DNA of 64,000 nucleotides, taken from the NCBI GenBank assembly GCA_041490445.1, contig JBGPTF010000008.1:62001-126000 (forward strand), given 5' to 3'. This stretch comes from JBGPTF01 sp041490445. Lineage in GTDB: Bacteria > Acidobacteriota > Terriglobia > Acidiferrales > UBA7541. How positions within the stretch are numbered: position 1 is the first letter of the stretch; every line of letters begins with the position of its first letter. The notes under the pieces are model-generated. The model did not search any database. It was not told where the DNA came from and saw only the letters and a program-made list of their open reading frames with translations. Shown here one piece after another: positions 1-7,389 of this stretch. The translations under genes and the position numbers were made by a program.

Positions 1-663
1 AGTCGCGGATGCGGGGATGACCACGAGGTCCGGACGGGGCGTCATCACTTCGCGAATGCGCTTGTCGCTGAACTCCATGACCTGCTCGATCAAGCGGGCC
101 TCATCCCTCTCGATGATTCCCTCCTCCTCCGCCGCTTCCACCAGAGCTTCAATCGCCTGCTGCTCCGCCGGGCGCTCGCGGGCATCGGATTCCTCCGACA
201 GATGGGCGAGCGATGCAAAGAACGTGAGCGCTGCCTGCAACGGCCAGATGAGCCACACAAAGCTGCGCAACACGGGAATTAAAGGAATCAGCCAGCGACC
301 CGAGGTGCCCGCGAGCAATAGCGAAGGAATGAAATGCATCGCCAGGGTTACTTCCGCGCCAAGAAAAAGAAACAGCTCGAGGCCTTCTTCCCACGCGCGG
401 GGAACGAAGAAGAACACGCCGCGGGCCGTGAGCACGGCGACGAGCACGAGCCACAAGTGCGCGAGCAGGCTGAAAGACAGGGCGGCGTGGCGGCGCTCGA
501 AGCCGATGCGCGGCTCAATGTCCGCTTCGAAGGCATCCAGATGCGAATGCAGGCGTCCCGTGTGGACACGGCCCAGTTCGCGATACATCCGATCAAGATA
601 GGAAAAGACGACCAGCCCCATCATCAGAGCCAAAATGCCGAGGTTGTAGAGCAGCAGTGACAT
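1..663 (-). CDS. CNNM/CorC-type membrane protein (HlyC/CorC family), 3' part outside window
   Basis: Reading frame of 221 codons open to the window edge, so the C-terminus is missing. The N-terminal half has several hydrophobic stretches (about residues 1-22, 62-88, 95-120, 122-150), as expected for a divergent DUF21 membrane domain. It is followed by an acidic helix and the segment VMEFSDKRIREVMTPRPD, the typical entry into the paired CBS domains of HlyC/CorC proteins. The family is linked to divalent cation (Mg/Co) homeostasis; the exact substrate here is unknown. The ATG lies 3 nt after the ybeY stop, giving the conserved phoH-ybeY-corC order. The membrane part is poorly conserved, but the pre-CBS motif is clear. 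Confidence 0.82.
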   Translation of the reverse strand, partial: MSLLLYNLGILALMMGLVVFSYLDRMYRELGRVHTGRLHSHLDAFEADIEPRIGFERRHAALSFSLLAHLWLVLVAVLTARGVFFFVPRAWEEGLELFLFLGAEVTLAMHFIPSLLLAGTSGRWLIPLIPVLRSFVWLIWPLQAALTFFASLAHLSEESDARERPAEQQAIEALVEAAEEEGIIERDEARLIEQVMEFSDKRIREVMTPRPDLVVIPASAT

Positions 664-666
664 GGT

Positions 667-1170
667 TCAGCTCAGATCCAGTTCGCGACGAAGCCGTTGT
701 TCGCGCTGGTTCATTTCTCCGTTGTCGGCCTCGTGGTCATAACCGAGCAAGTGCAAGACGCCGTGCAAAATCAAGACGCGCAGTTCTTCTTCGAGGGTGC
801 GGCCGAAGCCAATGGCGTTGCGCCGCGCCACTATCGGGGCGATTGCGATATCGCCCAAATACGAGGAGGCCGATGAGACAGGGGAAGGATGCCGTCTCGA
901 GCGCGCCGCCGAAGACGCGACCTTGCCCCGCTGCTTCCTCGCAGTGGTCAGCTTCCCCTTCCTCGAAAACCCATTCGAGGGAAACGAGAGCACATCGGTC
1001 GGTCGGTTTTTGCCGCGATAGACCTTGTTCCAACGGGCGATTGCAGGGCTGGTCACGAAACAGATGGTCACGGCATCCTTCGGCACGTTCAGTTTCCGCT
1101 GCACACGCGAGAGGAAATTCTCCAGGGAACCCAGAGAAACCGGCACACGATGCTGGCGGTTAAGGATCAT
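667..1170 (-). CDS. ybeY: Endoribonuclease YbeY
   Basis: Single-strand-specific metal-dependent endoribonuclease used in 16S rRNA 3' maturation and ribosome quality control. The zinc-binding signature HGVLHLLGYDHEAD is intact near the C-terminus, and TDVLSFP and LGDIAIAP blocks are present. I chose the ATG at 1170 (MILNRQ), 10 nt after the phoH stop. An in-frame ATG at 1206 would overlap phoH. About 25 mostly basic and Ser-rich residues lie between TDVLSFP and LGDIAIAP, where the family usually has a short loop. It is translated between phoH and the CorC-like gene, almost certainly as one operon. Confidence 0.93.
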   Translation of the reverse strand: MILNRQHRVPVSLGSLENFLSRVQRKLNVPKDAVTICFVTSPAIARWNKVYRGKNRPTDVLSFPSNGFSRKGKLTTARKQRGKVASSAARSRRHPSPVSSASSYLGDIAIAPIVARRNAIGFGRTLEEELRVLILHGVLHLLGYDHEADNGEMNQREQRLRRELDLS

Positions 1171-1180
1171 TTCCCGAAGG

Positions 1181-2182
1181 CTATTCGCCGGAATCGCGGC
1201 GGCCATTTTCGCGCGGCGCGGCTGACTTGACCGGCTGGGAAGACTCGTATTCGTCGTAGGCCTTGATGATCCGCTGCACGAGATTGTGGCGGACAACGTC
1301 CCGCTCGTCGAAATAGACCAGAGCGATTCCTTTAATTTTTGCGACGACTTCGATCGCTTCGATCAGACCCGACCGCCGCGCCGTGGGCAAATCAATCTGC
1401 GTCACGTCGCCGGTGATCACGGCCTTCGAGTTGAATCCGAGGCGCGTGAGGAACATTTTCATCTGCTCGCTGGTGGTGTTCTGCGCCTCGTCGAGGATGA
1501 CGAAGGAATCGTTCAACGTGCGGCCGCGCATGAAGGCCAGCGGCGCCACTTCGATGATTCCCTTCTCGAGATAGCGCTCGAGTTTATCGGCCTCGAGGAG
1601 ATCGTGGAGGGCGTCGTAGAGCGGGCGCATGTAGGGATCCACTTTTTCCTGGATGGTGCCGGGAAGGAAGCCAAGCCGCTCGCCCGCTTCGACGGCGGGC
1701 CGCACGAGGATGATGCGGTTCACCTGCTTCGTCAGCAGAGCGGAAACGGCCATAGCCACGGCGAGATATGTTTTCCCGGTGCCGCCGGGGCCGATGGCGA
1801 ACACCATGTCGTAATTCTCGAGCGCTTCCATGTAGCGCCGCTGGTTCGGGCTCTTCGGCTGAATACTTTTCTTACCGAAGGCGCGCGGGTGGCCCGAGGA
1901 GAGGATGCTGCGCAGCGGAAGGTCCGGCTCCTGCGTGGCGACCTGAAGCAGGTCCTTCACTTCGCCATTGCGTAGCGGCCGGCCTTCGCGGACGAGCTGG
2001 TTGTATTCTTCGAGAATCCGTGCGGCGCGCTTGACCTGCGGAGGCTCGCCCTCGATCTGAAGCTCATCGTCTTTCAATTGCGTGGTCACGTGCAGGGCAG
2101 ACTCAAGCAGCCGGAGGTTCTCGTCCAGGGTGCCGAACAGCTCCGAAACACCTCCAGCCAATCGAACCGTTTGTCTCATCAA
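1181..2182 (-). CDS. ybeZ: PhoH-like ATPase (YbeZ)
   Basis: 333-residue PhoH family protein. Walker A GPGGTGKT is at residues 131-138 and Walker B reads VILDEAQNT. The N-terminal ~100 residues resemble the KH-like region seen in YbeZ proteins. YbeZ is a cytoplasmic RNA-associated NTPase that partners YbeY, and the two genes are adjacent here with a 10-nt gap. The ATG start follows a ~150-nt leader region that separates it from lemA, so the phoH-ybeY-corC unit probably has its own promoter there, though I could not pick clear -35/-10 boxes. Confidence 0.94.
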   Translation of the reverse strand: MMRQTVRLAGGVSELFGTLDENLRLLESALHVTTQLKDDELQIEGEPPQVKRAARILEEYNQLVREGRPLRNGEVKDLLQVATQEPDLPLRSILSSGHPRAFGKKSIQPKSPNQRRYMEALENYDMVFAIGPGGTGKTYLAVAMAVSALLTKQVNRIILVRPAVEAGERLGFLPGTIQEKVDPYMRPLYDALHDLLEADKLERYLEKGIIEVAPLAFMRGRTLNDSFVILDEAQNTTSEQMKMFLTRLGFNSKAVITGDVTQIDLPTARRSGLIEAIEVVAKIKGIALVYFDERDVVRHNLVQRIIKAYDEYESSQPVKSAAPRENGRRDSGE

Positions 2183-2336
2183 AGGTTGGTAAGTGCTCTC
2201 CCTCGGCCGGGAAAGCCCGGGCCCGCGAAAACAAGGCTATCGCAGAGCGGAGGAGGGGTCAAGCCCCAGCAGTGTATCGTATTACTTTTCATGTACTTAC
2301 GGGTTGCGATCGGACAAAGGCCGCTCGCTCCGACAC

Positions 2337-2918
2337 CTAACGCGCGGGTGCTGGGAACTGCACCTTCGGGACCTGCTGCGCCTCCTGCGGCGCGTTAAAG
2401 TAAGCCTCGTTCCGGAAGAAGCCGGCCCATCTCGCAAAGATATAGTTCGGGAAAAGCCCGATGAAAGTGTTGTAGTCCTGGATGGCGTCGTTGTAGCGCT
2501 TGCGCTCGACGGCGATGCGGTTTTCGGTGCCGGCCAGTTCGTCCTGCAAACGCAGGAAATTTTCATTCGACCGGAGCTGCGGATAGTTCTCGACGATCAA
2601 GAGGAGGCGTCCGAGAGCGCCATCGAGCTGGCCGTTGGCAGCGATGGCCTCCCGCGGGGAACGCGCGCCGAGCAGGGCCGCGCGAGCCTTGGCAATGTCG
2701 CCGAAGACGGTCTGCTCCTGCGCGGCGATGCCCTTCACCGTTTCGACAAGGTTTGGGATCAAGTCGGCGCGGCGCTGGAGGACCACGTTGACCTGCGCCC
2801 AGTCCGACTTGATCGTTTCATTCTTGGCGACCATCACGTTGCGGCGGCTGACGTACGATCCGCCGACGATCGCGGCCAGGATGACCAGGATCACGATCGC
2901 GAGAGTAAATTTTTTCAT
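2337..2918 (-). CDS. lemA: LemA family protein
   Basis: 193 residues with one N-terminal membrane anchor (about residues 3-20) followed by the LemA helical domain (WAQVNVVLQRRADLIPNLVETVKG, shown by NVVLQRRADLIPNLV). The C-terminus is Pro/Gln-rich. LemA proteins are membrane-anchored coiled-helix proteins of unclear function, often encoded beside TPM-domain proteins, as here. The start at 2918 is set by a strong GAGGAGG ribosome site 6-7 nt upstream; an in-frame ATG at 2942 lies upstream of that site and is unlikely. Last gene of a probable TPM-nucleotidyltransferase-lemA operon. Confidence 0.9.
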   Translation of the reverse strand: MKKFTLAIVILVILAAIVGGSYVSRRNVMVAKNETIKSDWAQVNVVLQRRADLIPNLVETVKGIAAQEQTVFGDIAKARAALLGARSPREAIAANGQLDGALGRLLLIVENYPQLRSNENFLRLQDELAGTENRIAVERKRYNDAIQDYNTFIGLFPNYIFARWAGFFRNEAYFNAPQEAQQVPKVQFPAPAR

Positions 2919-2960
2919 TCTGTTCCTCCTCGAATTGCCCAAGATGATTGCATCCGGCCG

Positions 2961-3680
2961 TCAGCGCCCGGAAGCGAAACGGCGGTCCACCTCTTGTGTT
3001 ACGCGCTCGACCAGGTCCAAATAACCGGCAAGCGTCGCGCGGACGTCCACTTGCGCTTCGCGCAACTTGCCTTCGCGAATGTCCAGGATTGTCAGGAACG
3101 ACTCGGCGCTTTCCTTGCAGAGGGAAGCGACGCGCTCGATGGCTGCGCGCTTTCCCTGCGGCGGCGGCTCGCCCAGAGCGATCAGGGCGTGGCGGAACAG
3201 CGCCGCGAATGCCGAGACTGAAGTCAGCATCAAATCGAGGAGGGCCGGGCGATGCCGCGGCGCCAGCAGGAATCCGCGGCGCAGACGAACCCAGGCGGCG
3301 CGCAGCTCGCGCTCGACCTGCAAACGATGCAGATTCATGGGCACATCGAGAGTCGCTAGAAAATCCTCGCCGAGAAGCATGCGGTGCTGCTGCTTCATAT
3401 CGAGCAGCTCGATGGCAAAAATGTCCGCGGATTCACGAAGTTCTTCCCGGGTGAACACGAATGGCGCCGGGTGGCCCTGCCGCGCCCACCATTCGATGGC
3501 CGGATGCAGGGCGTCAAGCTCCTTCGTTCCCGCGCGCGAAACGAGGCAAAGAACGTTCAAGTCGGAATGCTTCGCGTGATATTCCCCCGCAGCCGCTGAA
3601 CCGTAGAGGACCACGGCCTCGAGGTTCGCGCCACCGGACGATTTTAACTTTTCAACCAGTTTTCCCAGAGCTTTTTCCAT
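2961..3680 (-). CDS. Nucleotidyltransferase-fold protein
   Basis: 239 residues. The N-terminus carries a pol-beta-type nucleotidyltransferase signature: G27-S28 then S39-D40-L-N42 (GSAAAGEYHAKHSDLNVL). In active enzymes the second acidic residue is usually Asp; here it is Asn, so activity is uncertain. The C-terminal half is all-helical and resembles HEPN-like or substrate-binding helices of such enzymes. It lies between the TPM gene (28 nt away) and lemA (42 nt away) on the same strand, suggesting a shared transcript. Substrate unknown. A similar gene order is common in related genomes by my recollection, which is not checked here. Confidence 0.75.
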   Translation of the reverse strand: MEKALGKLVEKLKSSGGANLEAVVLYGSAAAGEYHAKHSDLNVLCLVSRAGTKELDALHPAIEWWARQGHPAPFVFTREELRESADIFAIELLDMKQQHRMLLGEDFLATLDVPMNLHRLQVERELRAAWVRLRRGFLLAPRHRPALLDLMLTSVSAFAALFRHALIALGEPPPQGKRAAIERVASLCKESAESFLTILDIREGKLREAQVDVRATLAGYLDLVERVTQEVDRRFASGR

Positions 3681-3707
3681 ACGCCTCGCTCCATCCGTCC
3701 GACCGCG

Positions 3708-4532
3708 TCACCAGCTTCCGCCAGCTCCCCCGCCACCAAATCCGCCGCCGCCAAAACCGCCGAAGCCTCCGCCGAACCCCCCGCCGCCCCAGGAAGAGCC
3801 GCCCCCGCCAATCCACGGCCCGCCGATCATTCCCCAGCCGCCGCGACGGTATCTCCCGCGACCGCCGAAGCCGAGAAGCAGGCGGAGAATAAAGCCGAAC
3901 ATCGGAAATGCAAGGAAGAAAAGAATTACGAGGACGCTCAGGATGTTAGGCGCGCGCTCGCGTTCGGCAGGCGCGGTGGGAATGTCGCGCGCCGCGGTTA
4001 AGGTCACGCCGCGATCCTGAGCAATGACCTCGGCGATGCGCCCGGTGATCAGCAGCAGCGCGCCGTCGTAATCGTTCTGGCGGAGGAGCGGGATCATTTC
4101 CCGGCCGAAGCCGCCCACCTTGCCGTCGGGCAATATCGGTTCAAGACCGTAGCCGACCGTCACCCAGTATTTGTGGTCGTTGGGCGCGAGCAGGATCAAG
4201 ACACCACGGTCTTTTTGCTTCGGCCCGACGCCCCAATGCTCCGCGAGGTCAACCGCAAAGTCGGAAGCGGGCTGGCCTTCGAGCGAATGCACGGTGACGA
4301 TCGCGATCTGCGCGCCGGCCCGGTGGTCCACTTCCTCGCACAGCGCGGTGAGCTGCGATTTCGCCTGATCGCTCAGGACCCCGGCGAAGTCGTTCACGTA
4401 GCCTTGCGGCTTGAGCTGGCCGACCCGTTCCGCCAACGCGACGAACGGCAGCAATGCGACGAGAAACAAAGCCGCAGGAATGGCGGCGGGGAAAGAATGC
4501 CTGCGTTGCCGGGTTTGCGAAGGAGTGCGCAC
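3708..4532 (-). CDS. TPM domain protein (YgcG family), membrane anchored
   Basis: 274 residues. An N-terminal hydrophobic signal/anchor (about 15-34) precedes a TPM phosphatase-like domain (YVNDFAGVLS, IAIVTVHSLEG, KDRGVLILLAPNDHKYWVTVGYGLEP). A second membrane helix (about 198-222) is followed by a Gly-rich tail ending GGGGAGGSW, the normal YgcG architecture. The domain would face the periplasm. Families of this type are linked to envelope or photosystem repair, but the biochemical role here is not established. The start is GTG at 4532; no nearer ATG exists. It heads the TPM-nucleotidyltransferase-lemA unit and has a good sigma-70 promoter 27-55 nt upstream. Confidence 0.88.
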   Translation of the reverse strand: MRTPSQTRQRRHSFPAAIPAALFLVALLPFVALAERVGQLKPQGYVNDFAGVLSDQAKSQLTALCEEVDHRAGAQIAIVTVHSLEGQPASDFAVDLAEHWGVGPKQKDRGVLILLAPNDHKYWVTVGYGLEPILPDGKVGGFGREMIPLLRQNDYDGALLLITGRIAEVIAQDRGVTLTAARDIPTAPAERERAPNILSVLVILFFLAFPMFGFILRLLLGFGGRGRYRRGGWGMIGGPWIGGGGSSWGGGGFGGGFGGFGGGGFGGGGAGGSW

Positions 4533-4558
4533 GAAAAGAAGTCCCGCTGAAAAGCGAC

Positions 4559-4587
4559 ATGTTAGGCCGCGCGAACTGTAGAGTCAA
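4559..4587 (-). promoter_or_regulatory. Sigma-70 promoter for the TPM-NTase-lemA unit
   Basis: On the minus strand TTGACT (4587-4582) is separated by exactly 17 nt from TAACAT (4564-4559). Predicted transcription start is near 4552, about 20 nt upstream of the GTG start of the TPM gene. Confidence 0.55.
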
Positions 4588-4632
4588 CGAGCGCGCATCA
4601 AGAAAACTGTGAGTAGGCTCTCCCAATGCGGG

Positions 4633-4650
4633 GGTAGTGGGTCAGTTTCC
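4633..4650 (+). repeat. Left terminal inverted repeat of the small element
   Basis: GGTAGTGGGTCAGTTTCC, exact inverse of 5269-5286. Similarity continues imperfectly inward (TTGCC on this side, TTTGCC on the reverse-complemented other side). Confidence 0.85.
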
Positions 4651-4705
4651 ACTTGCCAACTACGCTTCAGCTAAGTGAATCATATGATTCCGGAATCCAT
4701 GGGAA

Positions 4706-5200
4706 ATGAGAATTTGTATGGGAAAGCTGATGGGAACTCGACACGGTGATGCCGCGAATGAACTTCTAGCGTTCTACGGGGACAAGGTCCACGAGCTAGA
4801 GGAGTCCGGTCAATACTTCATGGCAGCGATCGCCTTAGCGCTCGCACTTGAGACTGGTGTTCTGACCTACCTCCTAGTCGAGTTCGGCGAGGATAATGGC
4901 GGAGAGCTCGAAATACCTGACTCGGTTAACATGTCGAGGCTGATCGCGGCTGCCAAGGACATCGATGTTTTGAATGCGCCCATCAATGTTCCATCCCACG
5001 TTGGCGAAGGCAAAGATGAAGCCCCTCCAAAACATGTAGCAAAAGACGTGGTTGACAAAATTAGGCAGTTCCGAAACTTGATTCATCCTGCCCTCGCACT
5101 AAAGGAATCATTTGATCCCCGGACTTTCACTCACGAACAATTGAAAGAATTCAAAGAAATGTACGAATCGGTGATGCATAGCTTGCTTTACCACATTTAG
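4706..5200 (+). CDS. HEPN-like small protein, cargo of the inverted-repeat element
   Basis: 164 residues, mostly helical, not recognised as a named family. Near the C-terminus it has KIRQFRNLIHPALAL. R120 to H127 (and R123-N-L-I-H127-P) matches the R-x4-6-H / RNxxH pattern of HEPN-type domains, many of which are RNases or toxin components. No partner nucleotidyltransferase or antitoxin is inside the element. The start is uncertain: ATG at 4706, or ATG at 4718 (MGKLMG); neither has a strong ribosome site. The gene occupies most of the space between the two terminal repeats, so it is the only visible cargo. HEPN assignment is inference from the motif and helical content. Confidence 0.65.
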   Translation: MRICMGKLMGTRHGDAANELLAFYGDKVHELEESGQYFMAAIALALALETGVLTYLLVEFGEDNGGELEIPDSVNMSRLIAAAKDIDVLNAPINVPSHVGEGKDEAPPKHVAKDVVDKIRQFRNLIHPALALKESFDPRTFTHEQLKEFKEMYESVMHSLLYHI

Positions 5201-5268
5201 GAAATGTATTGCGCCATCTACTTATTATTGGAGAGAGAATCGAAATTCTTTCGTATCACGGGCAAACG

Positions 5269-5286
5269 GGAAACTGACCCACTACC
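5269..5286 (-). repeat. Right terminal inverted repeat of the small element
   Basis: Exact reverse complement of 4633-4650, followed at once by the second copy of the 8-bp direct repeat AATGCGGG (5287-5294). Confidence 0.85.
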
Positions 5287-5301
5287 AATGCGGGCCGCAA
5301 A

Positions 5302-5330
5302 TTGACAGGAAAGCGAGGGTCGGCTACTCT
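5302..5330 (+). promoter_or_regulatory. Promoter for rpsT
   Basis: TTGACA (5302-5307), 17-nt spacer, TACTCT (5325-5330). It lies 35 nt before the rpsT start. The inverted-repeat element ends only 15 nt upstream of the -35 box, so the insertion spared the core promoter but removed any upstream element. Confidence 0.6.
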
Positions 5331-5364
5331 TGTGAATTCGATTCTCACTGAGAAGGAGCACTGA

Positions 5365-5670
5365 ATGGCGCAGGCCACGCCCGTCAAGCATAAGAAGCGA
5401 TCGAAATCGGTCCTGAAGAATATCCGGAAATCCGCGCGGCGAAATGTGATGAACCGCGGGAACCGCACGCGAGTGCGCACGGCCATCAAGCGGCTGCGCG
5501 TGGTGCTGGCATCGGGCGATACGGCTGCGGCGGAAAAGCTGCTAGGTTCCACGCAGGCGGAGATTGACCGCGCCATCCGCAAGAGAATCTTGAAGGAAAA
5601 CACCGCGAACCGCTACAAGTCGCGCCTGACGCTAGCGTTGAATGCGTTGCGCGCTTCGAAGAAGTCCTGA
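5365..5670 (+). CDS. rpsT: 30S ribosomal protein S20
   Basis: 101 residues, rich in Lys/Arg and Ala, with the typical S20 N-terminus (KHKKRSKSVLKNIRKSARRN) and long basic helices; it binds 16S rRNA in the 30S body. The length is slightly above the usual ~87 because of an N-terminal extension. A GAGAAGGAG ribosome site sits 6 nt before the ATG. Monocistronic by context: the next gene, holA, is convergent. Confidence 0.97.
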   Translation: MAQATPVKHKKRSKSVLKNIRKSARRNVMNRGNRTRVRTAIKRLRVVLASGDTAAAEKLLGSTQAEIDRAIRKRILKENTANRYKSRLTLALNALRASKKS

Positions 5671-5700
5671 AGTTCTCTCTGAGATTCTGAAGCTTCCCTT

Positions 5701-5728
5701 CCCCGTCCCGACGAGCCGGGACAAGGGG
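5701..5728. terminator. Hairpin between rpsT and holA
   Basis: CCCC/TCCCG pairs with CGGGA/GGGG around a small bulge and 6-nt loop, 30 nt after the rpsT stop, followed by TTTGG. Position between convergent genes supports a termination role, but the U-tract is weak. Confidence 0.35.
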
Positions 5729-5818
5729 TTTGGTCTGCCTCTGCAAGAACGACGTGCAGACTTTAAAATGTCTGCGGCGCTTCGAGAAAACTGAAGGCAG
5801 GACTCTCGCGACGAAAAA

Positions 5819-6835
5819 CTAGGCAGCGCTGGGCGCGCCTGCGGTCAAGCGCGCGGCGAGAAACTCCATGACGGCGCGCGTGTCTTTTGTGCCGGATTTC
5901 AGCCGGTTGTCGGCTTCCGCCAGCGCCACGAGCGCGTCCTGCAATTGTTCGCGAGGAATCCGCTTCGCGTTGACGATGGCCTTCTCAGCCCGGTCTGGGG
6001 GCATTCCCAGGGCGCGGGCCGCCTGCCAGCCCGATACGCCCGGGCCCAGTTCGCTGGCTTCGAGCAGCTTGCGGAACATCCATGCCAGCGCGCCGACGAT
6101 GGCCACCGGCTCTTCCCCTTCGCGCAGAACACTATCGAGGAATTCGAGGGCTTTGGCCCGCTGGCGCGTCGCCAGCACGTCCGAGAATTGCCACACGGTG
6201 TACTTCTTCGCCGCGACGACCAGCGCTTCCACGTCGGAGGATGTGATCCGGCGCCCGGCGGCATACGCCGCGAGTTTATCGAGTTCGGTACGGACGCGCG
6301 CCAGTTCGCCGTCGAGGATGTCGGTGAGGAACGCAGCCGCAGCGGGCTCGATCTCCGTGCCGAGGCGTTTTGCCATATCGGCGACGAGAGGCGCGGCAGA
6401 TTCCGCGCTTACGCGCAACTCGGCGACGAGCGATTTCCCCGCGAGGGTCTTATAGAACTTCCGACGCTGGTCGAGATCGGCTGCTTCGAAGACCAGGATG
6501 GTGAAGGGCGCGGGATCATCCAGATAGGCTTCGAGGGGGGCAAGCGACTTCCCTTCCATCTCCTCCCAAGCTTCGGCGTCCTCGATCAGAATGATTTGTA
6601 CCGGCGCGAGCATGGGGAGCATCTGGGCTCGTTCGAAAACGGCGTCCCAGCCGGATTCGGCCGCGGACAATTTCGTGAGCGCCCATTCGCGCGTGCCTTC
6701 GGGGAGATAGGCGGCAATCAATTTTTCGCGGCAGAGGTCGCGCAGGTAGAAATCGCTTCCGAGAAGAGTGATCGCGGGAACCGGCTTGCCCTTGGCCACG
6801 CGCGCGAGAAGCTGCTCCAGATTCACCTCGGGCAT
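5819..6835 (-). CDS. holA: DNA polymerase III subunit delta
   Basis: 338 residues, standard length for HolA, the clamp-loader delta subunit that opens the beta clamp. N-terminal AAA+-like fold without a Walker A (ITLLGSDFYLRDLCREKLIAA), then ILIEDAEAW and VFEAADLDQRRKFYKTL, and a helical C-terminal domain (AIVGALAWMFRKLLEA) characteristic of delta. The ATG overlaps the lptE stop by one base (TGATG). The holA-lptE pairing is a common bacterial arrangement (the reverse order of E. coli lptE-holA strand neighbours), which supports both calls. Confidence 0.94.
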   Translation of the reverse strand: MPEVNLEQLLARVAKGKPVPAITLLGSDFYLRDLCREKLIAAYLPEGTREWALTKLSAAESGWDAVFERAQMLPMLAPVQIILIEDAEAWEEMEGKSLAPLEAYLDDPAPFTILVFEAADLDQRRKFYKTLAGKSLVAELRVSAESAAPLVADMAKRLGTEIEPAAAAFLTDILDGELARVRTELDKLAAYAAGRRITSSDVEALVVAAKKYTVWQFSDVLATRQRAKALEFLDSVLREGEEPVAIVGALAWMFRKLLEASELGPGVSGWQAARALGMPPDRAEKAIVNAKRIPREQLQDALVALAEADNRLKSGTKDTRAVMEFLAARLTAGAPSAA

Positions 6836-7389
6836 CAGAAATTCTCCAGGATATTCGAGACTACCTGCGCGGCAAAATCGTGAGCCATGCGCCCGAGCGC
6901 GGGGTCCTGTTCCTGAAAGAAGCTCCGCACGTCGGTCGAGATCTGATACTCGTCGCGGAATACGAGGGCGTCGTTCTGGTAGGCGGGCTTCTGGGTCTGG
7001 CGATCGGTGAGGATGACCTTGACGCGGAGGGTGACGACCATGGTGGTCACGCGGCCGGTGGCCGCGTCGAAGAGCACCGGACTCGTTTCAATGCTGAGAA
7101 TTTCGCCGCGCAAAACGGCGTCGGCGCTCGCTTCATCCTGCACGACGCGATAGGTCGTCCGCGCGAGGAATTCGCGAATCACCGCTTCCGTGAGCCGCTG
7201 CTCGATGCGGTAGCGCGTGGTGCGATTCGTCAGCGCCGGGATGGCGATGGTGCGCCAGGTCTGGGGCAGCCGCGCCCCGCGTCCGGCAACGTGATAGCCG
7301 CAGCCCCCGCTCACGAGCAGTGTGGCGCCAAGAATCGAGGCGAACAGAGCACCCGCCAGGCGGCTGCGCAATAAGAACCTGTCAAACAA
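6835..7389 (-). CDS. lptE: LPS-assembly lipoprotein LptE
   Basis: Outer-membrane lipoprotein that plugs LptD during lipopolysaccharide assembly. A hydrophobic signal sequence ends in a lipobox-like VSGGC, then GYHVAG, the usual LptE start. The motifs TIAIPALTNRTTRYRIEQRLTEAV and the final VSNIL support the LptE/RlpB (DUF799-like) fold. I place the start at TTG 7389, 4 nt after a GGAGGAG site inside the end of the upstream gene. An ATG at 7416 is possible but lacks a ribosome site. Overlaps the upstream Asd homologue by 8 nt and holA by 1 nt, so it is co-translated. Confidence 0.88.
   Translation of the reverse strand: MFDRFLLRSRLAGALFASILGATLLVSGGCGYHVAGRGARLPQTWRTIAIPALTNRTTRYRIEQRLTEAVIREFLARTTYRVVQDEASADAVLRGEILSIETSPVLFDAATGRVTTMVVTLRVKVILTDRQTQKPAYQNDALVFRDEYQISTDVRSFFQEQDPALGRMAHDFAAQVVSNILENF

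Larger units (their letters stand above)
4633..5286. mobile_element. Small inverted-repeat element carrying one gene (transposase-less)
   Basis: The 18-bp sequence GGTAGTGGGTCAGTTTCC at 4633-4650 recurs as its exact reverse complement at 5269-5286. The segment is bracketed by an identical 8-bp direct repeat, AATGCGGG, at 4625-4632 and 5287-5294, as expected for a target-site duplication. Inside is a single 164-aa gene and no transposase. Base composition is visibly more AT-rich than the flanks. The inference is a non-autonomous transposable unit moved in trans by a transposase encoded elsewhere. The 8-bp duplication fits several DDE families (for example IS1595, IS66, IS256), and I cannot choose among them. 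Confidence 0.8.

Noticed and set aside
3708..3860. Repetitive GC-rich sequence considered as a CRISPR or simple repeat
   Set aside because: It encodes the Gly-rich tail of the TPM protein; no spacer-repeat structure.
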